The position numbers were made by a program, and so were the translations under genes. This document shows positions 1 to 6,071 of a stretch of DNA of 11,932 nucleotides, one piece after another; the stretch's first letter is position 1; every line of letters starts with the position of its first letter. Below the pieces are notes generated by a model, which saw only the letters and a list, made by a program, of their open reading frames with translations, was not told where the DNA came from and searched no databases. The stretch covers positions 3,508 through 15,439 of the forward strand of contig NZ_JAOZOZ010000026.1 in NCBI RefSeq assembly GCF_029933015.1. Reading direction: 5' to 3'. This DNA comes from Hydrogenimonas sp. Lineage in GTDB: Bacteria > Campylobacterota > Campylobacteria > Campylobacterales > Hydrogenimonadaceae.

Positions 1-2
1 TG

Positions 3-1205
3 TTCAAACAGTACAAAGAGGCGATCGAGAGTTCCAACATCGTTTCAAAGACCGACATCAACGGTATCATCACTTTCGTCAACGACGAATTCTGCAAGAT
101 TTCCGGCTACAGCCGGGACGAGCTGATCGGCAAGAACCACAACATCGTCCGGCATCCCGATGTACCCAAGTCCAATTTCAAGAAGCTGTGGGATACGATC
201 CTGGCCAAAAAGACCTTCAAGTCGACCGTCAAGAACCGGGCCAAGGACGGGAGCACTTTCTACGTCAACACGACGATCATACCTATCCTCGATGAAAAAG
301 GGGAGATCGAGGAGTTCATCGCCATCCGCTACGACGTCACCAAAGAGGTGGAGCTCAAAATGGCGCTGGAGAAGAAGGAGCGGGAGCTGGAACTGCTCAA
401 CAAAACCCTCGAGGAGCGCGTCAAACTCCAGACCCGCAAGCTCTACGAACTCAACAAGCATCTCGAGGAGCGTGTCCGTGAAGAGGTGCGCAAGAACGAA
501 GAGAAGCAGAAGATGCTCTTTCTGCAGTCGCGGCTGGCGAGTCTGGGGCAGATGATGGCCAACATCGCCCACCAGTGGCGGCAGCCCCTGACCGAACTGG
601 CTCTGGCGCTCTTCAATCTCAAGAAGGCGGCCCAGAAGCACGACGACGCGCTGGTGGATGCGGCCTACGGCGACGCCAAGGTCCTGATCCAGAACATGTC
701 CCAGACGATCGAAGACTTCATCAACTTCTTCAAACCGGACAAGCCCAAAGCACCGTTTCTGCTCTCAGAAAGCCTGGAGGAGGCGCTGCAGATATTGGAG
801 AAGACCCTGGTGAAGGAGTATATCGAGATCCACAGGGAGATCGACGGCACGCTGAAGGTGACGGGGGTGATCAACGAACTCTCACAGGTACTCATCAACC
901 TGCTGCAGAACGCCAAGGACGCCTTCAGGCAGAGAAACGTCAAAGAACGCCGGATCGATATCCGGATTTTCAGAAAAGGAGAGGAAGCCGTGATCGAGAT
1001 CGCCGACAATGCGGGGGGTATCGAAACCGAAGCGCTGGAGCGGATTTTCGAACCCTACTTTACGACCAAGCATGCCGCCCAGGGGACCGGTCTGGGACTT
1101 TTTATGTCCAAGATGATCGTCGAGAAGAGTTTCGGCGGGACGATCGACGTGCAAAACAGCGGGGGCGGTGCGAAATTTACGATCAGACTGCCGATGGAGC
1201 CGTGA
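3..1205 (+). CDS. PAS-domain sensor histidine kinase, 5' end cut off by the window
   Basis: The reading frame is open from base 3 and gives 400 visible residues, so the true start lies upstream. Visible residues about 8-112 form a PAS domain, with the NGIITFVN and GKNHNIVRHPD motifs and a closing RYDVTKE. A charged heptad region, about 113-180, is a probable coiled-coil linker. The H-box AHQWRQPL puts the phosphorylated His at visible residue 190 (bases 570-572). The HATPase domain shows the N-box LLQNAKDA (about 300-306), the G1 motif DNAGGI (about 335-340) and the G2 motif GTGLGL (about 361-366). The HQWRQPL H-box is common in Campylobacterota kinases. No membrane segment is visible, but the missing N-terminus could hold one or more sensor domains. 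The stop is 1 bp from the response regulator start, so the two are almost certainly a cognate pair. The signal cannot be told from sequence. Confidence 0.93.
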   Translation, partial: FKQYKEAIESSNIVSKTDINGIITFVNDEFCKISGYSRDELIGKNHNIVRHPDVPKSNFKKLWDTILAKKTFKSTVKNRAKDGSTFYVNTTIIPILDEKGEIEEFIAIRYDVTKEVELKMALEKKERELELLNKTLEERVKLQTRKLYELNKHLEERVREEVRKNEEKQKMLFLQSRLASLGQMMANIAHQWRQPLTELALALFNLKKAAQKHDDALVDAAYGDAKVLIQNMSQTIEDFINFFKPDKPKAPFLLSESLEEALQILEKTLVKEYIEIHREIDGTLKVTGVINELSQVLINLLQNAKDAFRQRNVKERRIDIRIFRKGEEAVIEIADNAGGIETEALERIFEPYFTTKHAAQGTGLGLFMSKMIVEKSFGGTIDVQNSGGGAKFTIRLPMEP

Positions 1206-1206
1206 G

Positions 1207-1896
1207 ATGTCGTGCCGTACCAAACTCTCCCAACTGAACATTCTTCTCGTCGAAGACGAAAAACGACTCGCAGAGCTGCTGAAAAAAGCGATCGGGGACT
1301 ACTTCGCCGGCTTTTGGATCGCATCCGACGGTATCGAGGGGCTCGAACTCTTCAGAAAAAGAAAACCCGATGTGGTCATCACCGACATCACGATGCCGAA
1401 AATGACGGGGCTCGAACTGGCCGAAGCGATCAAGAAGGAGAGTCCCGACACGCCGATCGTCATTCTGAGCGCCTACAGCGACAAGGAGAAGCTGCTGGGT
1501 GCCATCGACGTGGGAGTCGTCAAATATTTCATCAAGCCCTTCGATCCGGAGGAGCTTCTGAGCTACCTCTGCACGCTGGCCGACAGGATCAAGAAGCAGA
1601 GCCTGATCCGGCTGCTGGAGCCTTTCACCTACGATCTGCAGAGCGAACAGCTCTTCAAAAAAGGGGTGCTGGTGCATCTGAGCAAACGGGAGAGCAGGTT
1701 CATCGCACAGCTTCTCTACAGCCCCAACCACTATCTCTCCAACGAATCGATCAAGGAGCGGCTCTGGGAAGGCGAGGCAGTGAGCGACGAGCGTCTGCGC
1801 ACCTTCATCAAACGTGTCCGTCAAAAGAGCGACAAAAGGCTCATCGAGAACGTCTCGGGACAGGGATACGTGCTGAGGGTGGAAAGTCGGAAGTGA
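1207..1896 (+). CDS. OmpR-type two-component response regulator
   Basis: This 229-aa protein has a receiver domain at residues about 10-125. The acidic pair is at E16/D17, the phosphoacceptor is D60 (VVITDITMP), the switch Ser is S88 and the conserved Lys is K110 in the KPF motif. A C-terminal winged-helix DNA-binding domain (about 135-227) ends in the family-typical NVSGQGYVLRV. The ATG at 1207 follows the kinase TGA by 1 bp and is preferred over an upstream in-frame start at 1168 that would lie inside the kinase gene. The GGAG a few bases upstream fits translation coupled to the kinase. The gene ends 7 bp from the stop of convergent nrdG and no terminator hairpin is visible between them. 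Target genes are unknown. OmpR-family proteins usually bind tandem half-sites about 11 bp apart, and such repeats occur near 5109-5163, but no link is shown. Confidence 0.94.
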   Translation: MSCRTKLSQLNILLVEDEKRLAELLKKAIGDYFAGFWIASDGIEGLELFRKRKPDVVITDITMPKMTGLELAEAIKKESPDTPIVILSAYSDKEKLLGAIDVGVVKYFIKPFDPEELLSYLCTLADRIKKQSLIRLLEPFTYDLQSEQLFKKGVLVHLSKRESRFIAQLLYSPNHYLSNESIKERLWEGEAVSDERLRTFIKRVRQKSDKRLIENVSGQGYVLRVESRK

Positions 1897-1903
1897 AAGG
1901 GGT

Positions 1904-2581
1904 TCAGCGCCAGGAGACGGGCAGAGTGTGACGCAGGGCGGTTTCGTCGAACGTTTTTGTGGGTTTTCCCAGGTGGGCGATGTTGTCGGGTGTTTCGACG
2001 AATCTCTGGAGGTAGTAGGTACGCTCGTAGCCTCTCTTTTTGAGCTCCTCCATCATGCGGTTGATGTCATCGGGATCCAGCAGGTCGGCATGGACGGTGG
2101 TGCGTACCTCGAAGTCGAATCCTTCGGCGATCAGAAAATCGAGTGTCTCGATGAAGTTCAGATAACGGCTCGAGCCGGTGATGTAGCCGAACTTTTCGCT
2201 TTCGGCCTTGAAATCGAGGGCGATATAGTCGACCAGACCCTTTTTGACCAGTGATTTGACCCGCTGTGGATTGAGGCCGTTGGTGTCGAGTTTGATCGAA
2301 AAACCGAGCTCCCTGATCGAACGGCATACCGGTTCCAGATCGTGGAGCGTCGGTTCCCCTCCGCTGAGTACCACGCCGTCGAGCAGCCCGATGCGCCGCT
2401 TCAGGAAGTCCAGCAGGTCGTCGACACTGTAACTCCCCTCTTTCGAAAAGACGATGTCGCTGTTGTAGCAGTACATGCAGCGCATGTTGCACCCGGAAAA
2501 CCAGACGATCGCCGCCAGTTTCCCGGGATAGTCGACGTGGGTGAAAGGGGTGATGTCGTAGATCGGTTTATCGTTCGACAA
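1904..2581 (-). CDS. nrdG: Anaerobic ribonucleotide reductase activating protein (radical SAM)
   Basis: This 225-aa radical SAM enzyme would cleave S-adenosylmethionine to place the glycyl radical on class III ribonucleotide reductase. The [4Fe-4S] ligands are the CxxxCxxC motif CNMRCMYC (C31, C35, C38), followed by the SAM-binding SGGEPT near residue 74. An N-terminal THVDYPGKLAA matches the NrdG2-like branch of the family. The start appears to be TTG at 2581: the AGAGGAAA upstream on the minus strand is well spaced for it and no ATG is suitably placed. The gene overlaps the end of the 50-aa glycyl-radical protein gene by 14 bp. That suggests translational coupling of the activase with its substrate. 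It is the last gene of the nrdD operon and runs convergently into the response regulator gene. Confidence 0.92.
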   Translation of the reverse strand: MSNDKPIYDITPFTHVDYPGKLAAIVWFSGCNMRCMYCYNSDIVFSKEGSYSVDDLLDFLKRRIGLLDGVVLSGGEPTLHDLEPVCRSIRELGFSIKLDTNGLNPQRVKSLVKKGLVDYIALDFKAESEKFGYITGSSRYLNFIETLDFLIAEGFDFEVRTTVHADLLDPDDINRMMEELKKRGYERTYYLQRFVETPDNIAHLGKPTKTFDETALRHTLPVSWR

Positions 2582-2720
2582 ACGGTTTCCTCTGTCGGTG
2601 CTCCCCTTTTTTTCCTATGTTGAAACTCTCTACGGGGCGGTGATACCCCATCACACGAGTATAGACGGTGCATCTGGTACGTTTGTGTTCCAGTCTTTCA
2701 AGCAGTTTTTCTCGATTCAT
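2568..2720 (-). CDS. Separate glycyl-radical subunit of class III ribonucleotide reductase (50 aa)
   Basis: This 50-aa protein matches the extreme C-terminus of ordinary NrdD proteins. The motif TRVMGYHRPVESFNIGKK corresponds to the RVxGY...FN.GK segment that carries the radical glycine, as in E. coli NrdD, where RVCGY holds it. The candidate radical residue is Gly25 (codon 2646-2648). The ATG at 2720 has a strong AAGGAG ribosome-binding site about 7 bp upstream, so independent translation is likely. The protein is strongly basic (14 Lys/Arg) and has one Cys, C17. It sits 47 bp after the stop of the large nrdD gene and overlaps nrdG by 14 bp. The upstream NrdD lacks this motif, so this protein very probably completes the enzyme. 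It could instead be a repair part like GrcA/YfiD for pyruvate formate-lyase, but no intact NrdD is visible here for it to repair. Confidence 0.88.
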   Translation of the reverse strand: MNREKLLERLEHKRTRCTVYTRVMGYHRPVESFNIGKKGEHRQRKPFVER

Positions 2721-2767
2721 TCGTTCTCCTTTCAAATTGGGTTTGAGACTCTTCGTGACCTCCCCGA

Positions 2768-4906
2768 TCACGAGGCCGCTTCCTCCGAATCGTCCTCTTC
2801 GACGATCTCGTCGCAGGTGAGCAGCAGCTCCTCGTCGCATTTTGGGCAGTACTCGTGCTCTCCCGGAATGTAGCCGTGTTTTGGGCAGACCGAAAAGAGC
2901 GGGGTGATCGTGATGTAGGGGAGCCTGAAGTTGGTGATCACCTTTTTGACGAGGTTGCGGCACGTTTCGGCGGAGCTGATCCGCTCGCGCATGTACAGGT
3001 GCAGGACCGTGCCGCCCGTGTATTTGCACTGCAGCGCATCCTGCAGCTCCAGCGCCTCGAAGGGGTCTTCGGTCCAGTCCACGGGTATCTGGGAGGAGTT
3101 GGTGTAGTAGATGTTTTCCTCCATGCCCGCCTGGATGATTCCCGGATACCGTTTCCTGTCCTCCTTGGCGAAGCGGTAGGTGGTCCCCTCGGCCGGTGTG
3201 GCTTCGAGATTGTAGAGGTTTCCCGTCCTCTCCTGGTAGCCTTTGAGCTTTTCACGCATGAAATCGAGGATATCCATCGCGAATTTCTGGCCGGTCGGCG
3301 TGGCGATGTGGTCGCTGTCGCCGGTGAAGTTCCGGATCATCTCGTTCATGCCGTTGACGCCGATCGTGGAGAAGTGGTTGTTGAAGCCGGGCAGGTAGCG
3401 TTTGGTATAGGGAAAAAGGCCCCGGTCGTAGAGCTCCTGGATGAAGCGCCTTTTTTTCTCCAGCGTGGAGGAGGCCATGTCCATCAGCTCCTCCAGACGG
3501 GCGTAGAGACCCTTTTTGTCTCCCTTGTAGACGAATCCCAGCCGCGCCATGTTGATCGTCACGACGCCGATGCTTCCGGTCATCTCCGCGCTGCCGAAGA
3601 GACCTCCGCCCCGTTTGAGAAGCTCCCGCAGATCGAGCTGCAGCCGACAGCACATACTCCGGACGTGTCCAGGTTTGTAGGCTTCCTCGTTTGGGACGAG
3701 ATTGCCGTTTTCGTCACGGATGTACTGGCTTCCGATGAAATTCTGGAAGTAGGAGGAGCCGATCTTGGCCGTGTTTTCGAAGAGAATGTCGGTGTTTTCC
3801 CCGTACCAGTCGAAATCCTCGGTGATGTTGACGGTGGGGATCGGGAAGGTGAATGGCTGCCCGGTGCTGTCCCCTTCGGTCATCACTTCGTAGAAGGCGC
3901 GGTTGATGAGGTTCATCTCCTTCTGGAAATGTCCGTAGCGCAGATCTTCGAGGGTTTCGACGGAAGGGTCCCGTTCTTTGGCTATCCGCAGCAGCTCCCC
4001 GTCTTCGATCCCTTTGAAAAGGTGATTTTGCGCACGGGTCGGGATCTGCTCCTTCAGATCTTCCGGCACGGTCCAGTCGATCGTGATGTTCGTAAAGGGC
4101 GATTGACCCCAGCGTGCCGGGACGTTGAGGTTGTAGACGAAGCTTCGGATCGCCTTTTTGATCTCTTCGTAGGGGAGACGGTCCTTGAAGACGTAGGGTG
4201 CCAGATAGGTATCGAAGGAGCTGAAAGCCTGGGCGCCGGCCCATTCGCTCTGGAGGATCCCCAGAAAGTTGGCCATCTGCCCCAGGGCTTCGCGGAAGTG
4301 GTTGGGCGGGCGGCTCTCGACCCGGCCCCTGACGCCGTTGAACCCTTCGTCCAGAAGTACCCGCAGGCTCCATCCGGCGCAGTAGCCGCTAAGGCAGTCG
4401 AGGTCGTGGATATGGTAGTCGCCGTTTCTGTGGGCGTATCCTTCTTCTTTGGAGTAGACCCTGTCGAGCCAGTAGTTGGCGATCACCTTGCCCGCCGTAT
4501 TGTTGATGAGCCCTGCGTGGGAGTAGCCGGTGTTGGAGTTGGCGTTGATGCGCCAGTCGCTTTTGCCGATGTACTCCTCGATCGTTTCGGTGGAGTTGAC
4601 GAAGGTGGTGTCCTCGGCCAGCCCGTAGATGTGCTCGCGCTGCATCTTGTGGGTATGGCGGTAGATCATGAAGGCACGCATCACCTCGAAATAGCGCGCT
4701 TTGAAAAGCTCCTGCTCGATCATGTCCTGGATATCCTCGACGGCGGCGACCCGTTTGGTCTTGAGCCGTTCGAGCACGTTGAAAAAGACGGTGCTGTCGT
4801 AGGGTGTATTCTGGCTTTTGAAAGCGGCTTTGATGGCATCCTCGATTTTGTATGGGGCGAAACTCTCTTTCGAGCCGTCGCGTTTTAGTATCTCTTTGAT
4901 GATCAT
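2768..4906 (-). CDS. nrdD: Anaerobic ribonucleoside-triphosphate reductase large subunit lacking the glycyl-radical tail
   Basis: The 712-aa protein is class III ribonucleotide reductase, which makes deoxyribonucleotides without oxygen. An ATP-cone allosteric domain covers residues about 3-92. The catalytic barrel contains HIHDLDCLSGYCAGW (166-179) and the finger-loop motif RSMCCRLQLD (416-425), which carries the probable thiyl-radical cysteine. KYTGGTVLHLY (628-638) and a zinc site of C674, H677, C687 and C690 follow. In usual NrdD the sequence after the zinc site continues into the RVxGY glycyl-radical motif. Here it ends in an acidic tail (about half Asp/Glu over the last 22 residues) and a stop. 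The motif is found in the next small gene. The ATG at 4906 gives a complete ATP cone, although the ribosome-binding site is weak. The gene leads the minus-strand nrd operon. Confidence 0.95.
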   Translation of the reverse strand: MIIKEILKRDGSKESFAPYKIEDAIKAAFKSQNTPYDSTVFFNVLERLKTKRVAAVEDIQDMIEQELFKARYFEVMRAFMIYRHTHKMQREHIYGLAEDTTFVNSTETIEEYIGKSDWRINANSNTGYSHAGLINNTAGKVIANYWLDRVYSKEEGYAHRNGDYHIHDLDCLSGYCAGWSLRVLLDEGFNGVRGRVESRPPNHFREALGQMANFLGILQSEWAGAQAFSSFDTYLAPYVFKDRLPYEEIKKAIRSFVYNLNVPARWGQSPFTNITIDWTVPEDLKEQIPTRAQNHLFKGIEDGELLRIAKERDPSVETLEDLRYGHFQKEMNLINRAFYEVMTEGDSTGQPFTFPIPTVNITEDFDWYGENTDILFENTAKIGSSYFQNFIGSQYIRDENGNLVPNEEAYKPGHVRSMCCRLQLDLRELLKRGGGLFGSAEMTGSIGVVTINMARLGFVYKGDKKGLYARLEELMDMASSTLEKKRRFIQELYDRGLFPYTKRYLPGFNNHFSTIGVNGMNEMIRNFTGDSDHIATPTGQKFAMDILDFMREKLKGYQERTGNLYNLEATPAEGTTYRFAKEDRKRYPGIIQAGMEENIYYTNSSQIPVDWTEDPFEALELQDALQCKYTGGTVLHLYMRERISSAETCRNLVKKVITNFRLPYITITPLFSVCPKHGYIPGEHEYCPKCDEELLLTCDEIVEEDDSEEAAS

Positions 4907-4923
4907 GGTTCAATCTTTTCGTG

Positions 4924-4929
4924 ATTATG
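4924..4929 (-). promoter_or_regulatory. nrdD: Possible -10 box close to nrdD
   Basis: CATAAT on the minus strand lies 17 bp before the nrdD ATG and after the terminator-like hairpin. A promoter here would bypass that hairpin and give a very short leader. No good -35 is seen, although Campylobacterota promoters often lack one. Weak evidence. Confidence 0.3.
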
Positions 4930-4940
4930 TAAGAACTTCA

Positions 4941-4997
4941 ATTGAAGGGCAGGGGCCGAAGCCCGGGGAGGGAAGGCTTCGGCCCCTGCCCTTCGAT
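4941..4997 (-). repeat. Long near-perfect hairpin in the nrdD upstream region
   Basis: Arms 4944-4963 and 4975-4994 are perfect 20-bp reverse complements around an 11-nt loop. Three more pairs (one G-T) extend the stem to 4941/4997. It lies 34 bp upstream of the nrdD start. There is no T run on either side, so it is not a standard terminator. A 12-bp palindrome, CTTCAATTGAAG at 4936-4947, overlaps its left arm. It may be a leader-RNA structure, a stability element or an intergenic repeat. Confidence 0.85.
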
Positions 4998-5005
4998 GCA
5001 AGCTG

Positions 5006-5034
5006 AAAAAAACCTGCCATTCGTTCACGGCAGG
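5006..5034 (-). terminator. Rho-independent terminator-like hairpin ahead of nrdD (possible attenuator)
   Basis: On the minus strand CCTGCC, a 10-nt loop and GGCAGG (bases 5034-5013) are followed directly by seven T residues (5012-5006). No plausible minus-strand gene lies upstream, so the element sits in front of nrdD and would stop transcripts starting in 5035-5237. It could act as an attenuator or end a short RNA. A second hairpin with arms GCCGGA/TCCGGC and a 4-nt loop lies just upstream at 5045-5060. The 6-bp stem is short, so strength is uncertain. Confidence 0.6.
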
Positions 5035-5108
5035 CGGAGTAGGTGCCGGATCTTTCCGGCTGTTGAAATGATAGAACGATTCCACTTTCCAAGCCATAAA
5101 AATTCTTC

Positions 5109-5162
5109 TCACGAAACTGTCACGCGATCCCTTCGTTGCGATATTTCGTGACGCTTTCGTGA
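5109..5162. repeat. 16-bp inverted repeat made of 11-bp-spaced half-sites (operator candidate)
   Basis: The left arm TCACGAAACTGTCACG (5109-5124) matches the reverse complement of the right arm CGTGACGCTTTCGTGA (5147-5162) at 14 of 16 positions, with a 22-bp spacer. Within each arm the core TCACG or CGTGA recurs with an 11-bp period. On the plus strand TTTCGTGAC occurs at 5144 and 5155. The arms lie between divergent nrdD and the hemerythrin operon, with the right arm 5 bp from the FNR-type box. The spacing of one helical turn suggests a protein-binding site. The protein is unknown. Confidence 0.65.
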
Positions 5163-5167
5163 CAGCT

Positions 5168-5181
5168 TTGATGCGTATCAA
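5168..5181 (+). promoter_or_regulatory. FNR/CRP-family operator of the hemerythrin operon
   Basis: TTGATGCGTATCAA is a perfect match to the FNR/DNR consensus TTGAT-N4-ATCAA. Its centre (5174.5) is 41.5 bp from a start expected near 5216, given the -10 box at 5204-5209. That is the class II activator position. The palindrome could also act on the divergent nrdD side. Which regulator binds (oxygen or NO sensing) cannot be told. Confidence 0.75.
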
Positions 5182-5203
5182 CGATTTGAAAAGAGATTTT
5201 TTG

Positions 5204-5209
5204 TACAAT
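5204..5209 (+). promoter_or_regulatory. -10 box of the hemerythrin operon promoter
   Basis: TACAAT preceded by a T-rich tract (TTTTTTG) fits a Campylobacterota sigma-70 -10 element. No consensus -35 is present at 17 bp. The FNR-type box occupies that region, as expected for an activator-dependent promoter. The predicted start near 5216 leaves a leader of about 22 nt before the first ATG at 5238. Confidence 0.6.
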
Positions 5210-5237
5210 CGATCATCATAGATTGAAAGGATCGACA

Positions 5238-5312
5238 ATGGATTGGATTCTCGTTTCGTTTCTGGCTCTGACAGCGGTATTGATGGGCAAGATCTTCGTG
5301 ATGTTCAGGTAG
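5238..5312 (+). CDS. 24-aa single-span membrane peptide
   Basis: This short open frame starts with ATG at 5238 and ends with TAG. An AAAGGA sits about 7 bp upstream, and the frame is the first gene after the FNR-type promoter. The peptide opens MDWILVSFLALTAV and ends GKIFVMFR: an uninterrupted hydrophobic stretch of about 16 residues and then a basic end, as expected of a small transmembrane protein with its C-terminus in the cytoplasm. I do not recognise it. Small subunits of oxidases (CydX, CcoQ-like) look similar, so it could accompany the NnrS-like membrane protein encoded three genes downstream. The frame is short and could be chance, but the promoter, ribosome site and composition agree. 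Confidence 0.6.
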   Translation: MDWILVSFLALTAVLMGKIFVMFR

Positions 5313-5370
5313 ATCCGACGTCTGCTTTTTCTGTTTTTTAGTATTGATTATAAAAAGGGGGAATAAATTT

Positions 5371-5802
5371 ATGGAAATTTCCGATTTCATGCGGGACGAA
5401 CACCGCCACTGCGACGATGCGTTCGCGAAAGTGGAGCAGGCGGTCAACGAGGGTGATTTCAAAAAGGCTTTCACCCATTTCGAGGACTTCATGATCGACA
5501 CTCTCAAACATTTCGACAAGGAGGAGGAGATCCTCTTTCCCGCTTTCGAGGCGGCGACGCTGAGTACCGAGGGGCCGACCTACGTGATGAAACTGGAGCA
5601 CAACCAGGTCCGCGGTCTGCTGGAGCAGATGAAAGACGCCCTCGACAAAGGGGACAAAGACCGATTCTTCTCGGTGGCCGATACGCTGATGATTCTGCTG
5701 CAGCAGCACAACATGAAAGAGGAGCAGATGCTCTACGCCATGTGCGACCAGGTGCTCGAGGAGCAGGCCAAAGAGCTCGTCGAAAAGATGAAGGCGCACT
5801 GA
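5371..5802 (+). CDS. Hemerythrin-like HHE-domain protein
   Basis: This 143-aa protein is a single four-helix HHE (hemerythrin) domain that would bind a non-haem di-iron centre. Likely ligands are H11, H47 and E51 (KHFDKEEEILFP), H77 (LEHNQVRGLL), and H113 with E117 or E118 (QQHNMKEEQMLY). Family members bind O2 or NO or act in protection from nitrosative and oxidative stress. The start at ATG 5371 is chosen because AGGGGGA lies 8 bp upstream. A TTG at 5344 is in frame but lacks such a site. It is cytoplasmic, with no signal peptide. It lies 58 bp after the 24-aa peptide gene and 5 bp before the DUF2249 gene, so it belongs to the FNR-boxed operon. Denitrifiers often have a hemerythrin next to DUF2249 and NnrS genes. 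Confidence 0.93.
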   Translation: MEISDFMRDEHRHCDDAFAKVEQAVNEGDFKKAFTHFEDFMIDTLKHFDKEEEILFPAFEAATLSTEGPTYVMKLEHNQVRGLLEQMKDALDKGDKDRFFSVADTLMILLQQHNMKEEQMLYAMCDQVLEEQAKELVEKMKAH

Positions 5803-5807
5803 AGCGG

Positions 5808-6071
5808 ATGGAACGTCTCGAACTCGACGTGCGCGGCCTGAACCACCCCGAGCCTCTCGAACGCTCCGTGGAGATGATGAGAAGGCTGGAGGGCGAAAAG
5901 GTGTTGCACATTTTCATCCACCGCTATCCGACGCCTCTGCTGATGATCGCCGAAAAACAGGGAGTACGGTACGCCTCGTGCGAGACGAAAGAGGGAGAGT
6001 GGCACATACTCTTCACCAAAGACCCCGCAGCCGATCTGGAAAAGATTCTCTCGGAGTACTGCGATGTTTAA
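5808..6071 (+). CDS. DUF2249 domain protein
   Basis: This 87-aa protein covers one DUF2249 domain, a small fold related to TusA. The opening ELDVRGLNHPEPLERS corresponds to the family motif LDxRxLPPPEP. The next strand is VLHIFIHRYPTPLL, and the protein closes with EGEWHILFTK. The Cys seen in TusA before the proline motif is absent; the two cysteines, C58 and C85, lie elsewhere. The exact biochemical role of the family is not established. It recurs next to hemerythrin and NnrS genes in nitrate and NO metabolism loci. ATG 5808 is chosen because it directly follows the hemerythrin stop, although its ribosome site is poor, so coupling is likely. The gene overlaps the start of the next gene by 8 bp. 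Confidence 0.82.
   Translation: MERLELDVRGLNHPEPLERSVEMMRRLEGEKVLHIFIHRYPTPLLMIAEKQGVRYASCETKEGEWHILFTKDPAADLEKILSEYCDV

Noticed and set aside
2568..3029. Programmed -1 frameshift fusing nrdD to the glycyl-radical frame
   Set aside because: The downstream frame is open into nrdD, but the best slip-like site (C AAA AAG near residue 653) is non-canonical, and a shift there would destroy the zinc site. The 50-aa gene also has its own strong ribosome site.
2855..4888. A 677-residue open frame on the plus strand antisense to nrdD
   Set aside because: It has no family motif or ribosome site and exactly mirrors the GC-rich nrdD codons. nrdD has clear catalytic motifs on the other strand.
4941..4997. 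Insertion-sequence end or attachment site
   Set aside because: The hairpin is self-contained, with no transposase or integrase gene and no target duplication nearby.
4903..5238. A 111-residue minus-strand frame over the nrdD upstream region
   Set aside because: It runs through the hairpins and terminator-like element, has no recognisable domain and overlaps the nrdD start. The region looks regulatory.
5320..5360. Second promoter before the hemerythrin gene (GATTATAAA)
   Set aside because: The start it predicts would fall at or within the ribosome site at 5357-5362. The FNR-type promoter upstream explains expression better.
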